A stretch of 64,000 nt of DNA from Paraspadella gotoi (GCA_051294375.1 CM119265.1:8254772-8318771), one strand, 5' to 3'. Positions 1 through 10,936 are shown, numbered from the stretch's first letter. Numbers and translations: made by a program. The notes: generated by a model from the sequence alone, not told the origin.

Positions 1-327
1 GCTCAAGTCCAGCTTCAGGTTTGGTACTTTTGTTTTGTGGCACAGTATAAATTGTGAATTTCGTTCTGTGAATGTTTTTTATCTAGAAATTTTCCCTATT
101 CTCTTTAGCAACGACCTGGCAACCGTGGGTGTCGCCGTATCTGACAACCTCTCGTCGGTCGAGGCCTCGGCGGTTATCAACCGTAACGGGTGGGTCGCCG
201 GTTTTCTATCCAGCGTCGACCCCAGAAAACCCTCCTCGCTGCAAGGCTCTTGCGCTCTGGGATTCCGAGGGCCTGACTTTCAGGTGGAAAGAGAACAATA
301 GAAGAAATGAAAAACCTTTGGATTGTT
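1..327 (+). pseudogene. Inverted partial copy of the VDAC gene
   Basis: This stretch is the reverse complement of 6016-6367, which covers one VDAC exon and parts of its flanking introns, with two single-base differences that I can see. It reads straight through the point where the 6 kb copy has 25 N, so its length (327) equals 352 minus 25. Only one complete VDAC exon is present, so it cannot encode a channel. It is either a second haplotype or contig end misplaced by the assembler, or a real inverted duplication. The near identity favours an assembly or very recent origin. Confidence 0.85.
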
Positions 328-352
328 NNNNNNNNNNNNNNNNNNNNNNNNN
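328..352. other. Assembly gap of 25 N
   Basis: Exactly 25 N. The second gap in the window (6169-6193) is also 25 N and abuts the same exonic sequence, so this looks like a fixed-size scaffold gap, not a measured distance. Confidence 0.98.
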
Positions 353-470
353 TGATAACCGCCGAGGCCTCGACCGACGAGAGGTTGTCAGATACGGCGA
401 CACCCACGGTTGCCAGGTCGTTGCTAAAGAGAATAGGGAAAATTTCTAGATAAAAAACATTCACAGAACG
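353..470 (-). repeat. Inverted duplicate of 62-179 (VDAC exon edge)
   Basis: These 118 bases are the exact reverse complement of 62-179, so the first 470 bp form a gapped palindrome around the N run. Similarity stops at 470/471, where a copy of the dispersed repeat R1 begins. It carries the two base variants of 1-327 and not those of the main VDAC gene. Confidence 0.9.
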
Positions 471-553
471 CAAAGCCTGTCCAAAGTCAGGGGCAAGATA
501 GCTTATTTATTAAATGAATGAATATTTTTTATATTGGTTGTACCAATTTTATA
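471..553 (+). repeat. R1 dispersed repeat, 3' fragment
   Basis: It matches the 3' part of a repeat seen many times in this window, from AAAGCCTGTCCAAAGTCAGG through GATAGCTTATTTATTAAATG to the palindromic end ATTGGTTGTACCAAT. It starts exactly where the VDAC inverted copy ends. Confidence 0.85.
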
Positions 554-900
554 AAGAGAAAAAAAATAAAAAAAATAAAGAAATATCTAATGAAGAAAGA
601 AAAAAAGACACAGAAATAAAGGCACAGAAAAAAAGAAAAAACATAGAAAGAAAAACATTGAAAGAAATAAAGATAGAAAGAAATAATTTTAAATAATTTT
701 AAAACATAGAAAGAAAAACATTGCAAGAAATAAAGATAGAAAGAAATAATTTTAAAAGAAAAAGAAAATAGGGGAAAAAAAGGGGAAAAAACTGGAAAGA
801 AAAAAGGGGGAAAAAAAACGGGAAAGAAAAAACGGAAAAGAAAAAAAGAAAAAAGAAAAAGAAAAAAAGAAATAAAACAAACAAACATCCCGTCGTCTAA
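554..900. repeat. A/G-rich low-complexity tract
   Basis: Almost pure purine on the plus strand, dominated by runs of A with GAAAG and AAAACATAGAAAG units; a block of about 55 bp is repeated near 640-690 and 705-755. Open frames here are Lys- or Phe-only and are not genes. Confidence 0.8.
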
Positions 901-904
901 AAGA

Positions 905-1963
905 CTAACCGATCAACTTTTTATTTTCCTCGGCTGAGTCGACTTCAACTCTTTTCGTCAAAACGAGAGGAGTCGAGGAATTTGAATGAGACTCTGAAAT
1001 CGACTCGTCCGACGAACTCTTCGGGGATTCGCCGTCGTAATTGCCGTCCACATTCTCGTCAATCTTTTGCTTGGGAGAATTGAGAGAAAGTCGAGAACGA
1101 TCTTTAGACACAGAACGACGGTGCTCGATGTCCGACCTAAGATGACAAACCAATTTTTTAAAGAAGCTAAATGGATCGATTAATTTCCCTTTTCATCAAT
1201 GAGGTAGCACCTTTGGGTCTTTCCCTTAAAGGATACTCTGAAGTGGCGGAGTTTCATGTGATTCCTTTTGTGTTGAAGCGAAGAGAAGGAGACGTGACAT
1301 TTTTTGCATTCGCGCAAAGGACCTCGCATTCGTCTTCCAACGCCGAATTCGATGGCCAGCTGTTAATGTAATGGTTATTAGTTAATTCAAGTAAGAGGAG
1401 CCAGTGAATCCTCTTTTCTTATCATATAATAAATTCTCTGGGAAACTAGAGAGCTTTGGTGACCGACCTGCTTGCCCTGGTGATCGGTGTTGAAATGTTG
1501 TTTGGCTCGGGAAAAATTCTCGCACCATAAACCGCAGAGCTTGCAGTGACAGGTATTGTTTTGGGAACCTTGCCCAGGGTGAAACTTTTTTTTATGCTCA
1601 TAGAGCTTACTCCTACATGTAAATTTAAGAAATAAAATGTCTATAATTTTTTTGCGCACCGCGGAGGTATGTGCATTGTGCAATTGAGCAATATTACCTG
1701 GAAGTAAATTTTTGATCGCATATTGGACAGAGCCATGACTGGATAGAGTATGCAGGATGTTCACGTCTGTGACAATCTCGAGCCTGGTAAGTCTTAAAGG
1801 TCTGTCCACAGACCATGCACGGCCAATCGATTTTCAAGTGAACCGCGTAGTTGTGGCTGGCGCGCTTTTGTGAGTTAATGAAGGTTTCTCCGCAAACTTC
1901 GCAGGGCCACGTTTTTTCTCCGGATTTGGGTTCAGACTGGATTGACAGAGAAAGAATGCGCGA
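905..1963 (-). CDS. C2H2 zinc-finger protein, 5' end unresolved
   Basis: I do not recognise the orthologue. Read on the minus strand, at least four exons give five C2H2-type fingers: CEVCGETF...HNYAVH, CMVCGQTF...HRREH, CPICDQKF continuing across an 87-nt intron to HKKKFH, CKLCGLWC...HFNTDH, and CKKCHVSF...HMKLRH. The last exon (905 to about 1140) is a Ser/Asp/Glu-rich tail ending in a TAG stop at 905-907. The array suggests nucleic-acid binding in the nucleus. I found no convincing initiator Met upstream of the exon that starts near 1963, so the 5' end is missing or lies in an exon further upstream. Introns are short with plausible GT and AG borders. No linker of the TGEKPY type is present. 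Confidence 0.75.
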
Positions 1964-2242
1964 CCTCTTTAGAAGAAATTCAAATTTTATAAGTGTGCTC
2001 TATAAAAGTCTACCATAATGTTTACAATTAATTTTATGTTATTCAAAGCAATACAGAACATTGTCCTATAATCCATTTTTGGCTTATTTTTACATTCGCC
2101 GACCGGGATTTTTCGCTTCTTATGAGCGACGTATATAGAAATCTCTAGAAAAAAACTTTTTTACAAATTCCTAACCACCCCTGATCCCTAACCAACCTTA
2201 ACCCAATTGCAAACCGTTTAAAAAATATAACACAAGCATTGT
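1964..2242. other. AT-rich spacer with MITE-like fragment
   Basis: No gene seen. Around 2085-2215 the sequence CGCCGACCGGGA followed by CCCTAA-like words resembles the left end and interior of the inverted-repeat element at 7269-7432 and may be a decayed relative. Confidence 0.4.
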
Positions 2243-2514
2243 TTTTCTTTGTTTGTTTACGTACAAATTTGATTAAGAAAACTAAATTTCGGATATTTTT
2301 CAGCTTCAATGTAAACCTTCATCAACGCAAAAACGAATTGATTTGTAAAAAATATTTTCACAGACTTTGTGTCAAGTTTGAAGAGTGAGAAAAAGAAAGA
2401 GTCAGTAAAATATTTGTTTCACAAATCAATTCGTTTTTGCGCTGATGAAGGCTTACATTGAAACTGAAACATGTCCCAAATTTGATTCTTTATAAAACTC
2501 GTACGTAAACAAAC
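2243..2514. repeat. Foldback repeat with hammerhead-like motif
   Basis: Two arms of about 115-125 bp (2243-2368 and 2400-2514) are inverted copies bounded by GTTTGTTTACGTAC and its complement. The right arm contains CTGATGAAGG...CTGAAACATGTC (2442-2475), and the left arm carries the complement. The order CTGATGA, short imperfect stem, GAAAC resembles the core of a minimal hammerhead ribozyme, with an extra A before the stem. No coding potential. Confidence 0.6.
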
Positions 2515-3706
2515 AATTCATTTTCTTCCTGAAACATAAAAATAGCAATTAAAATAAATTTAAAACAATTATTATATATTATAAGATTATAAAATTTGTA
2601 TTACTGAATAAAAAATAATGTATATCATTGCGCAAAGTGAGACTCGACGCTAGAGGGAAAGCAAAATTAAATGGATTAAAAAAGCACCGACCGGTGGTAC
2701 CTAAGGAATCCTTAGTAAGGATGGTTGCGGACATCGAATAGTAAAGTTACCCACATTTTTCTAGACGCTCTGACTTGCCAATTTGTTGACAATAATTTTT
2801 TTTTTACTTTTTAGGACTACGACAAAACTCGTTTAATGTTTATTGTGATTACCTTATTTGGTGTTGGGTTTGAGGTTACCTTCTTCTTTGGCTTATCACT
2901 GTGAAACTGTAAAACATGTTGACGACGGTTCTCAGAGGTCGAAAACGTTTTTTGCAAACTTTGCACCTTTTAAACAAATATGTTGAGAGATAATAAATAC
3001 ATGTACGTAAAAATAAATAAATACAAGGTAGTTTTATATTATGAAATTGGTACAACCAATATGTATATACCAACTTATGAAATTGGTACAACAAATATAA
3101 AAATTATATTATATTATGTACCACACCATAGGCATAGCATGTCGAAAGTCAAAAAGCGAAAAAGCAAAAACTTACTTGAATAGATCGCGAAAAGGCATAG
3201 TTAAAGTCTGTAACTAAACCGAAGGGAAAAAAAATCTTGCGAACTGGTCGGGAGAGATTTTATCAACTTTATCTTTTCAGTTAGAGAGTTAAAGGAAAAC
3301 AAAACATTCGACAATTATTTTTTTCGCCGTTGAGTGAGGGAATGGAAAAAGAAACGAAAGGCACTCGAGTTGAAGTTAATGTGGATGAGACTTGGCTCGG
3401 TTCACAGTCGCATTTTTTGGCCAAAAAATTTGTGAATAAAAGCTCACGAAGACCTCACCCCTCGGGAAATCAAATTGGGTGGAGATAAGATTCACGTTCG
3501 GGTTTTAGGGGATCGACATCGACCAATCGGGATCTCTCAAAAATGATCGGCTATTTGTGTTCCGTTTCGGTGAAACCACGTGACGGTTTCTGGAGACAGT
3601 TGGACACAGGTGCTGCATGATCCATTGTCCTCTTTAGTATAGGTTATTTCGTGTCAAGCGAGCTCAACGCGAGACTCTAACATTTCTTTTTTCAGAACAT
3701 TTTTTA
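2515..3706. other. Intergenic, AT-rich
   Basis: No supported gene. Two degenerate R1 ends (ATGAAATTGGTACAAC..., minus orientation) lie near 3037-3100. The remainder shows no repeat or RNA signal that I can support. Confidence 0.5.
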
Positions 3707-3915
3707 AAAAAAGTTATGGACTAAAATCCACCAACCGTTCATCAGCGGCCATAGGTGCCGGAGGCAAGTCATTCGCCTCCCAACCCAAAGGTCCGGGGTT
3801 CTAGCCCGGTGGCTGCCTAGGAATTAAGAGGGACGGGGCGCTTAACATGGTGTTACAGCCTGATCCGAAGCTCAGGGACTGCTTATATTGAACGGTTCTG
3901 TCATTAACACATATC
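3707..3915 (+). repeat. SINE-A, tRNA-derived, copy 1
   Basis: This is a near-identical copy of 60045-60265. It contains an A-box-like GGTGCCGGAGG and a B-box-like GGTTCTAGCCC (3798-3808), spaced as in a tRNA gene, followed by a non-tRNA body with ACAGCCTGATCCGAAGCTCA. It lacks about 14 bases (CCGCCTGTAACTCG) present in copy 2. A tRNA-like head plus unrelated body at two loci is the signature of a SINE; no poly(A) tail is evident. Confidence 0.75.
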
Positions 3916-4365
3916 AATAATTACTGCACTTCAAATTTTAAATTTCGGTAGAAATAAATAAAACTCAGTTTTTACCAACTTAGAGGCTTAAACTTGCTTA
4001 ATGCTTAGTGGGACATTCATATGGACACTTATTTAGCTAAATAGTTATTCAACGATACTGTTTCGTAAATTAGGGAAATTTAACTTCTCCAAATTATAAT
4101 TCAAACGAATGACGTCATTGACATGAAGTGAAAGTTTGGAATCAAAAATTTAGCAGTTATATCTTGTATTTATTATTTTTATAAATATAATAACCCAGTC
4201 AGCTTATTTTGTATATAGTACTAACCTTATATAATATCAAAATAGCTTTTTTTTTTAATTTTGAGAACATCTTTAGATTCTTGTAAAAAGTTGATAAAAG
4301 AAAATATAAATCTTTTTTCAAAAATTATGTCATTAAGTTAAAATTATAAAAACTATAAATTATCT

Positions 4366-4480
4366 TGCAAGTGTGATGGAGGCCTTTAACCACCAAAGCC
4401 TGTCCAAATTCAGGGACAAGAAAGCTTATTTATTAAATGGATGGATAATTTTTATATTGGTTGTACTAATTTCATAAAAT
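4366..4480 (+). repeat. R1 dispersed repeat, 3' part
   Basis: Begins at CTTGCAAGTGTGATGGAGGC and ends at the palindromic terminus, here with one base changed. It lies just upstream of a fuller copy in the same orientation. Confidence 0.85.
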
Positions 4481-4503
4481 TCAGCTCCTTGTATTTTAAT
4501 GCT

Positions 4504-4783
4504 AGTGCGGAGTACAATATAGTATTCCCCGATCTTTTCACATAATTGAAACATTCTTTGAAATATTATACCACTTCATTGATAGGGAAGCCAGGTTCAC
4601 TGGGAGTGAATAAACAAGTCTGTGAGAGAGGCTTGATTAAAAGCTTGCAGAAACCTGTTATTTTATTATCTTGCAAGTGTGATGGAGGCCTTAAACCACC
4701 AAAGCCTGTCCAAAGTCAGGGACAAGATAGCTTATTTATTAAATGGATGGATAATTTTTATATTGGTTGTACCAATTTCATAC
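4504..4783 (+). repeat. R1 dispersed repeat, near full length
   Basis: The most complete copy with 17924-18220: it starts at GTGCGGAGTACAATATAGTA, passes GGGAAGCCAGGTTCACTGGG and GTGATGGAGGCCTTAAACCA, and ends ATTGGTTGTACCAATTTCAT. About 280 bp, no open frame, no recognised tRNA promoter boxes. Confidence 0.9.
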
Positions 4784-5557
4784 TTATTACTATATATAAA
4801 TAATATTAAATAGAGCTCACTGGTACTCACTAATATATAAAATAATAAAAAATAAATTTAAATATTTTTATTAATTTTTATATTTTATATGCTAAATTTT
4901 AATTTTTTAAAAGAGTCAGTAAAAATTTAAAACTTTAATGAACATCTATTCTAGACTAATTGCGTTTTCTCAAGAAATGAACAAAAGTCAAATCTTTTTA
5001 ATTTGGCATTTTTTATTTGACATATTCTAAATATAACATTTATTCACGATACAGAATTAAACCTTATGTCTATAAATTAAAAAGTAGTACATATCACAGT
5101 ATGCAACAAAAATTTTAATGGATAATTACTCGCAAAAAGTTTCTAAACAATATGAAATCCCTCAGCAAGATTATGCGAAAATGTTGTCTTGTCTCGAGCT
5201 AGAAGCCGACAACGACCAAGACAAACCTTGGCGCATGCAGCATAAGACACATTAAAATGGTTTTATCAATGTAAATATACATAACAAATAAAAAAAGAGC
5301 AAAAACAAAAAATATCAACAAGCGATGACTTTTCGCTTCAAATCGCGATTAAATTTACTACTGTAATTAATAGATGCGCTAGAGTATAATAGGCTATTTT
5401 AATGGAAGCGATGCGGCGGTTTTTAATGAACGCGCGACCACAAACGAGTAAAAAAAAATTTAAGAATGAAATTAAGCCAAGTCAATGTCCCACGATCACA
5501 CTCGAGTTTTTTTTCCACGAAGCGACTTTAAACGAAATCGAGTCAATTAGCGTTCGA
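4784..5557. other. Intergenic AT-rich stretch
   Basis: Strongly AT-rich; it includes the presumed 3' flank of VDAC. I see no gene, RNA or repeat that I can support. Confidence 0.5.
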
Positions 5558-7168
5558 TCACGCGTCGACTACGAGGCCGACGCCAAAGTCGTTGGGACCT
5601 GCGGCGACGTTCATGGCGTTGACTTGACCAGAGACGTTGAGGGAGACGCCGTCGCGGAGGCGCGTGCTGTAGGCGACGGAGAGAAGGGAGGAGTTGTCGA
5701 TTTTCACTGCCGGGGTACAGAAAAGGTGAGGGGTGGTGGAGATATATTGAAATGGAGGTTTAACAAAAGGGGAGGTTCGTGCAAAAATAAAGAAAGCCAA
5801 TAGTTGTCAACTCCCTTACCCGCGACGGACGAGATTCCGCTGAGTGCGACTTTATGTGAGAGGGCGAGGGAAGGTTTGTCGCCGGGTGTCGCGTTGAGCT
5901 CGACGCCCAGTTCCGCGTCGGACGACAATTTTTGGTAAACCTGAGCGTTGACCGCCTTGTCCGCCGCCAGCGTCGTCAAAAGCTATATAAACATAACGCA
6001 GAGCACAACGAATTAAACAATCCAAAGGTTTTTCATTTCTTCTATTGTTCTCTTTCCACCTGAAAGTCAGGCCCTCGGAATCCCAGAGCGCAAGAGCCTT
6101 GCAGCGAGGAGGGTTTTCTGGGGTCGACGCTGGATAGAAAACCGGCGACCCACCCGTTACGGTTGATANNNNNNNNNNNNNNNNNNNNNNNNNACCGCCG
6201 AGGCCTCGACCGACGAGAGGTTGTCAGACACGGCGACACCCACGGTTGCCAGGTCGTTGCTAAAGTGAATAGGGAAAATTTCTAGATAAAAAACATTCAC
6301 AGAACGAAATTCACAATTTATACTGTGCCACAAAACAAAAGTACCAAACCTGAAGCTGGACTTGAGCCCCAAGTTGAGTTTGCCCGTGTCGGGGGCGAAG
6401 ACCGACGTAAGTCCGACGTTGAGACCGGAAACGACGAAGTCCTTGACCGACAGGGATTCTTCCAAGACGCGGGCGCTGGTGTAACGCATCGTGAAATCCG
6501 CTCCCTAGATGCAAAAAGGCGAACACAGTCTAAACTACAGCAAATTCCTTGGAGTATCCATTTTTTTTTTCAATCCGACGAACCCAAAAGACATGAGAGG
6601 ATTCCAAGGCGCTGGTGACGCTCTTGGGACCCGTTTGCATGGACAGATTCCCTCCGAATTTGGAGCCGGTTTTCGTGGCAGTCGTGAAGTCGAGAGAAAA
6701 GGCGCCAGCGTTGAAGGGGGCGTGCAGCACGGCGTGGGAAGGAGACGCCAAATCTGAAAAATAAGAAGCGACGTTTTTTAATATTACGCAGTGAGTTAAG
6801 GATGAAAAGCCGTACCTTCGAAGGCCGGGATCGGGACGGACTTGTCTTTCAGTTCGGTGGACGAGCGGGACTTGCATCCGCAACACTGAGGGGGAAACAC
6901 GAAAGGATCTCAACCTAAAGAGTCAGTCGACTCACACCAACCCAGCTTTTTCTACTCGGTTCTTACTTCTTTTACAGCGTTGTCGTTGGTGTTGGCGGCG
7001 GCCGTCTCGACAACGTCCGTCAAAACTAATAGAAGAAAAATTCCTCTTTGGCTTCCGAGTCTCATCTTTTGAAAATCCCCTTCTCCACTTACCCGCAGCG
7101 GAGGGAAGTTCCGGGAGGGCGGCTTCCAATACCGCCGCTGCCTCCTTTGCCTTGAAAGCATCCCCCAT
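5558..7168 (-). CDS. VDAC: Voltage-dependent anion channel (mitochondrial porin)
   Basis: Outer mitochondrial membrane beta-barrel that passes ATP, metabolites and ions. From the C-terminus back, exons give NNxSLL-type strand text (KIDNSSLLSVAYSTRLRDGV) ending GPNDFGVGLVVDA-stop, then a strand ending ALSHKVALSG, then NRNGWVAGFLSSVDP and GFRGPDFQ, then TGKLNLGLKSSFR. All align in order with animal VDACs, including the C-terminal glycine/hydrophobic beta pattern. About eight exons; most short introns follow GT-AG. Upstream of the PAFEDLASPSHAV segment, which corresponds to the usual N-terminal helix, the exons splice in phase to add about 55 residues starting MGDAFKAKEAAAVLEAALPE and containing CCGC, an extension absent from ordinary VDACs. 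The donor of the exon near 6600-6754 is uncertain. A 25-N gap interrupts one exon, but the sequence around it is continuous in the inverted copy. Confidence 0.9.
6169..6193. other. Spurious 25-N gap inside a VDAC exon
   Basis: The bases on either side (GGTTGATA and ACCGCCGAGG) are directly adjacent in the inverted copy at 160-190 and keep the VDAC frame, so no sequence is missing. Confidence 0.9.
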
Positions 7169-7268
7169 GATGGAACCAGCCGAAAATAAAGAGTTTATAT
7201 CACGTTCAAGTAAAGTCGAGAGTCGAGACGCTGCAATAAAATGTTTGAACAAATATACTTTCGATAAA

Positions 7269-7432
7269 CTAATTTTACTTTCGCCGACCGGGGTTAGGGA
7301 GGTAGTTAGGGTTAAGAGGGTTTAAGGTTAGGGTTAATGGGTAATAATTTTTTTTAAAAATAAGTATTTTGAAATGGTTTTTCAAAAGACGCCAAAACCG
7401 CAGTCGGCTAAAGTAAAATTTAGCCAACTATG
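7269..7432. repeat. MITE-like element with terminal inverted repeats
   Basis: The ends AATTTTACTTTCGCCGACCG and CAGTCGGCTAAAGTAAAATT are imperfect inverted repeats of about 20 bp. The outermost flanking bases suggest a TA target duplication. The interior holds GGTTAGGG/TTAGGGTTA words. About 160 bp and non-coding, as expected for a non-autonomous DNA transposon. A related fragment lies near 2085-2215. Confidence 0.6.
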
Positions 7433-7638
7433 AAACGCATCACAATAATTGAATAAACGGAGAAAGTGTGGCAAGTATAAAATTTGGTACGACAGCACTT
7501 AATATTAGTAAACAATTCTCTGTTTCGTAAGGACAGGAAGTGATCTTTTGTTCTTCAAAGGGATAATGCGATGGTGGTAGAAACGGAAACCTTTTCTCTG
7601 AACAAAAGATTCACAAATATCTTATTTATTATAATATA

Positions 7639-7699
7639 AAGTCAGGGGCAAGATAGCTTATTTATTAGATGAATGAATAATTGGTTGGTACCAATTTCA
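7639..7699 (+). repeat. R1 dispersed repeat, 3' fragment
   Basis: AAAGTCAGGGGCAAGATAGC through TTATTTATTAGATGAATG to a shortened end GGTTGGTACCAATTTCATA. Confidence 0.75.
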
Positions 7700-8629
7700 T
7701 AAGTTCATAGGTCATTTGCTATAAAAAATAGAATTGTCGGTTTCTAAAACCGTTTCTAAAATTTAATGAATCAAGTTTGAGAAATTAATAGTTTATGGTT
7801 TATTTTCTTTATAGTGCTGAGGATTCAAAATAAACGAAGAAATGTCGCAGCTTAATTTGTGGATTATTTCATTTGCATATTGTCGTATTCCGATTAAGCT
7901 TTGATAAATTTTTATTCTATTGCCCTAAAGATTTAATATTGACATTTTACATATGTTTGTTTATGGTTCAATTAATAACTAAATAATTAATGATTTAATT
8001 ATAATAATTACTTATTTAAACTTTTAACTATTCTTGTGATTCCAGCTGTCTTTTCTACATTTAGTAAGAAAGATATATTCTCAATGAATTATCCTTTGGT
8101 CAGCTAGAATTACTATTATTAGCGTCTCTTTGTTTATTAGCGTCTTTGTTTTTATTATTATTATCATTATTCTTATTAGCATTAAAAAAAAAGAATTACA
8201 CTATGACTTGGATATCCTGTCACAGGTCTCTACTTGAATACTTTCCAGGCCTAGCACTCTAGCTCTTACAAAGAAGCCAGTCAAGTAGCCTTCAAACCAT
8301 TAAGTAATTAATTCTCCACTGAACTTATATTAATCGATGTTATGATTAATCAGGGTAACTAAATATATATATACCATCCTGTTATAGGTGCATCTACATC
8401 AATGTTTACTTACTTCGTACTCTAGCTGTGTTCAGATGTAACCTAACAAACTACTCGATATCTGCTAAGCATAAAAAAACTTAAAAATTATAATAATAAT
8501 AATAATTTTTATTAGGACGCCCTCGTGGGGAAGTAGAAAAACAAATAAAAGGAAAAATTCAACAAACTTTAGAGTCTAACTACGCCAATTCTCTCAATTT
8601 AAGTTCAGTCCCGTCAACGTTCGACGTCG
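7700..8629. other. Intergenic, AT-rich with ATT simple repeats
   Basis: No gene found. Around 8110-8190 there are TTATT/GCGTCTTTG tandem words and an ATT-rich microsatellite. Otherwise featureless. Confidence 0.5.
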
Positions 8630-10270
8630 TCACACGATTCTGACGTCCTGCACGCTGGCCTTGACGAGATTGAACAACGTCTTGTCGTCGCGCCGATATC
8701 GGCAAAGCACGACCGCCTTGAGCTGTTCGAGAAAGACGTCGAGGTCGTCCTCGAGACCACGGTGATCCAAGTCGGTCACGTGACGCAACGCGTCAACGCG
8801 TTTGAGCCTGGCCTGGATCTGCGCGCGCACGTGGTCGTAGTACCGCTTCAAATAAGAGTTCTTCTCAGCGCGTTCGCGGTTTTCCTTGAGCGACTTGGTC
8901 ACCTCCGCTTCCATGGTTTTAAGCTTTGACTGCGGGGGTAGTATGGGAGATAATATGATCCGACATGATTACTGATTGGATAAACAATTTCAAACATGTC
9001 AAATATATCCTAAATTTTTCCAGCGACGAACTTGAAAATCCGAGTAGCCAGACTCGAGCTCTTTATTTTCTTTGGTGAGCCTTTCAATCTCCTGGTCCAA
9101 TTTTTGAAGTTCGCCGTCCGTACTGAGTAAATCGATCCCGGCGCAAGCCTTTTTGTGAATTTCCTGTTTTGCAATATTAAAAGGCGAATTATTAAACTTT
9201 GGTAACTGTGATAAGGCCTTTTTTTCTTGTAACCAGAAATTCTTGGACCTCACCTGCATGACCTCTGAGGTAAGTTTAGCGCGCTTCATGACATTGGTGG
9301 CCCTCGGACACCCGGACAGAGAGCGGTGCGACGAGTAAGTTCCGACCGCGTTACCGCTTCCATCGCAACCTGGCGTCGGGCACGTCTCCCATCTAGTTTA
9401 AAATAAAATTATTATGTTTAAATTGTAAATATTAAATTTTTAAATAAGATTAAAATGCTGCTCATAAAACTAAAACCTCGTTCCCACCTGGCAGTGTTGC
9501 TGGTGAGCCCGAGAACCTCACAAGCTTTGGCCGAACAGTCAGAATGAACAACCGAGGGTGGTCGGAAAGAGGCCTGCAAAAAAAGAAAATATCAAAGAAA
9601 TGGAATCCCTATCCGCCAATTTTGACCGAAAGTCATCTCCACTCACCGTCGGGCCGTCTCCCTTGAGATAAACTATCCTCGGTGCCACCGGTTGAGACGA
9701 TAACAATTCAAATTGCGTCGACACGCCTTTCGAGGAAAGTTTCGTGGAGCAATCGGTGGTTGCGGCAGTTGTGTCGGATGCCTCGGGTGCGGCAGAAAGG
9801 GAGATGTTTTCCGTCGATGCGGATTCCAAATCGTCACATGACGACGGGTTAGCCGGTTCGTCGAAGAGCTCGCCAGAGTTTATCGGACCGGAAGAAGAGG
9901 CGGAGGAGTTGGCGTCGATCAAGGTGGAAGACGAGGAAGATAAAATCCCGGCGTCGCTTATGAGAGTTTGGTTGGATCGGAGCGGCGGCGCAGAGTCGGC
10001 GGAAGGAAATTGAGCGGAGAAGACGGAAAGCGGCGCGGGAGGAGTCGAGCCTCGAGAGGATCGTCCCGGCGCTGACGACGGCGTCGGGGATGAACGACGC
10101 TCGTAAGTTAAAGGCCGTTTGGAGCCAGCGCGAAAGTGAAGAGGTGGATCCGGCGTTGGAAGGACAGGAGTCGGTGACGCCGAAAGAGACGAAGCGACGT
10201 CCTTCATATCGGCGACGTTGTTGTTTACCGAAGCGATGGAGATCATGACGGGATCCGCGCCTGACGCCAT
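8630..10270 (-). CDS. MYT1/ST18/ZTF-11-type CCHHC zinc-finger factor
   Basis: Probable neural-type transcriptional repressor. The diagnostic feature is one finger reading [20 protein letters not shown] followed by SLSGCP, the hallmark of the MYT1/NZF family (Cys-Cys-His-His-Cys). Exon 1 (to about 9648) encodes roughly 200 residues rich in Ser, Pro and Thr; a short exon follows, then the finger exon with a basic [10 protein letters not shown], then two exons forming a coiled coil ([17 protein letters not shown] and [12 protein letters not shown]). The end matches the C-terminal coiled-coil region of the family. Splice phases join cleanly (AG|A at the finger exon). Vertebrate members carry six or seven fingers; I see one. 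I chose the ATG of MASGADPV at 10268-10270; an in-frame Met lies 36 nt upstream. Confidence 0.85.
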
Positions 10271-10936
10271 CGTCAGATTAAAAGTTCGTTTTTCTCTAAT
10301 ATGCAAACAGAATTAAAAATCAAACAAAAAAAGGAAATGTATTTTTTTATAAATACATATCATATACGCATATTGTTGAAAACGTCAATAACGCACGGTT
10401 TTTGGAAATAAACTTTTTTCTTTTAATAATATACGACTGGATATTACTAATCTTTAACATCACTTAGAACTTTACATTTTGTCTTACTATAACGTGCAGT
10501 ATTGCGGAATAAATACGTATTACATATGTATAAAATATGGTAGGCGTTTCCGTTTGCGCATGTGCACAACGTGGTGACTAGATTGTGTTAATGATGATAA
10601 ATATATGTCGTAATAGAAGTATTCATTGAATTAGTAATTTTATCCTTAGATGAAAGCTTTGACAGTAAAAAATACGCAAACAAACAAGGCAAGACAGACA
10701 AAAAAGTATTGGCCACTCAAACCGAGCGGTCAGGCGTAACACTCCCGAAAAATCAAGCATCTACGAATTTGAAAAAAACACACTAAGACAGTAACAGAAA
10801 TTTTGAGTAAATGAATGGAGTTCAAGAAAATAAATAAATAACGAAAAAAAAGCCTCCGTTGCTTTTTTTTATGGCCAAATGTTTAGTACGTTGGCCAAGT
10901 TTCACCCTCGAGGGCCTCGCGAGGCGGAGGGACGGT
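10271..10936. other. Intergenic between MYT1-like and EMRE genes
   Basis: AT-rich, with no open frame or repeat I can support. It should contain the promoter of the MYT1-like gene and the 3' end of EMRE. Confidence 0.5.

Noticed and set aside
514-888. Lys-rich (plus) and Phe-rich (minus) open frames
   Set aside because: Purely a product of the A/G-rich tract.
7285-7350. Interstitial telomere
   Set aside because: Only a few irregular TTAGGG words, enclosed by inverted repeats of a MITE-like element.
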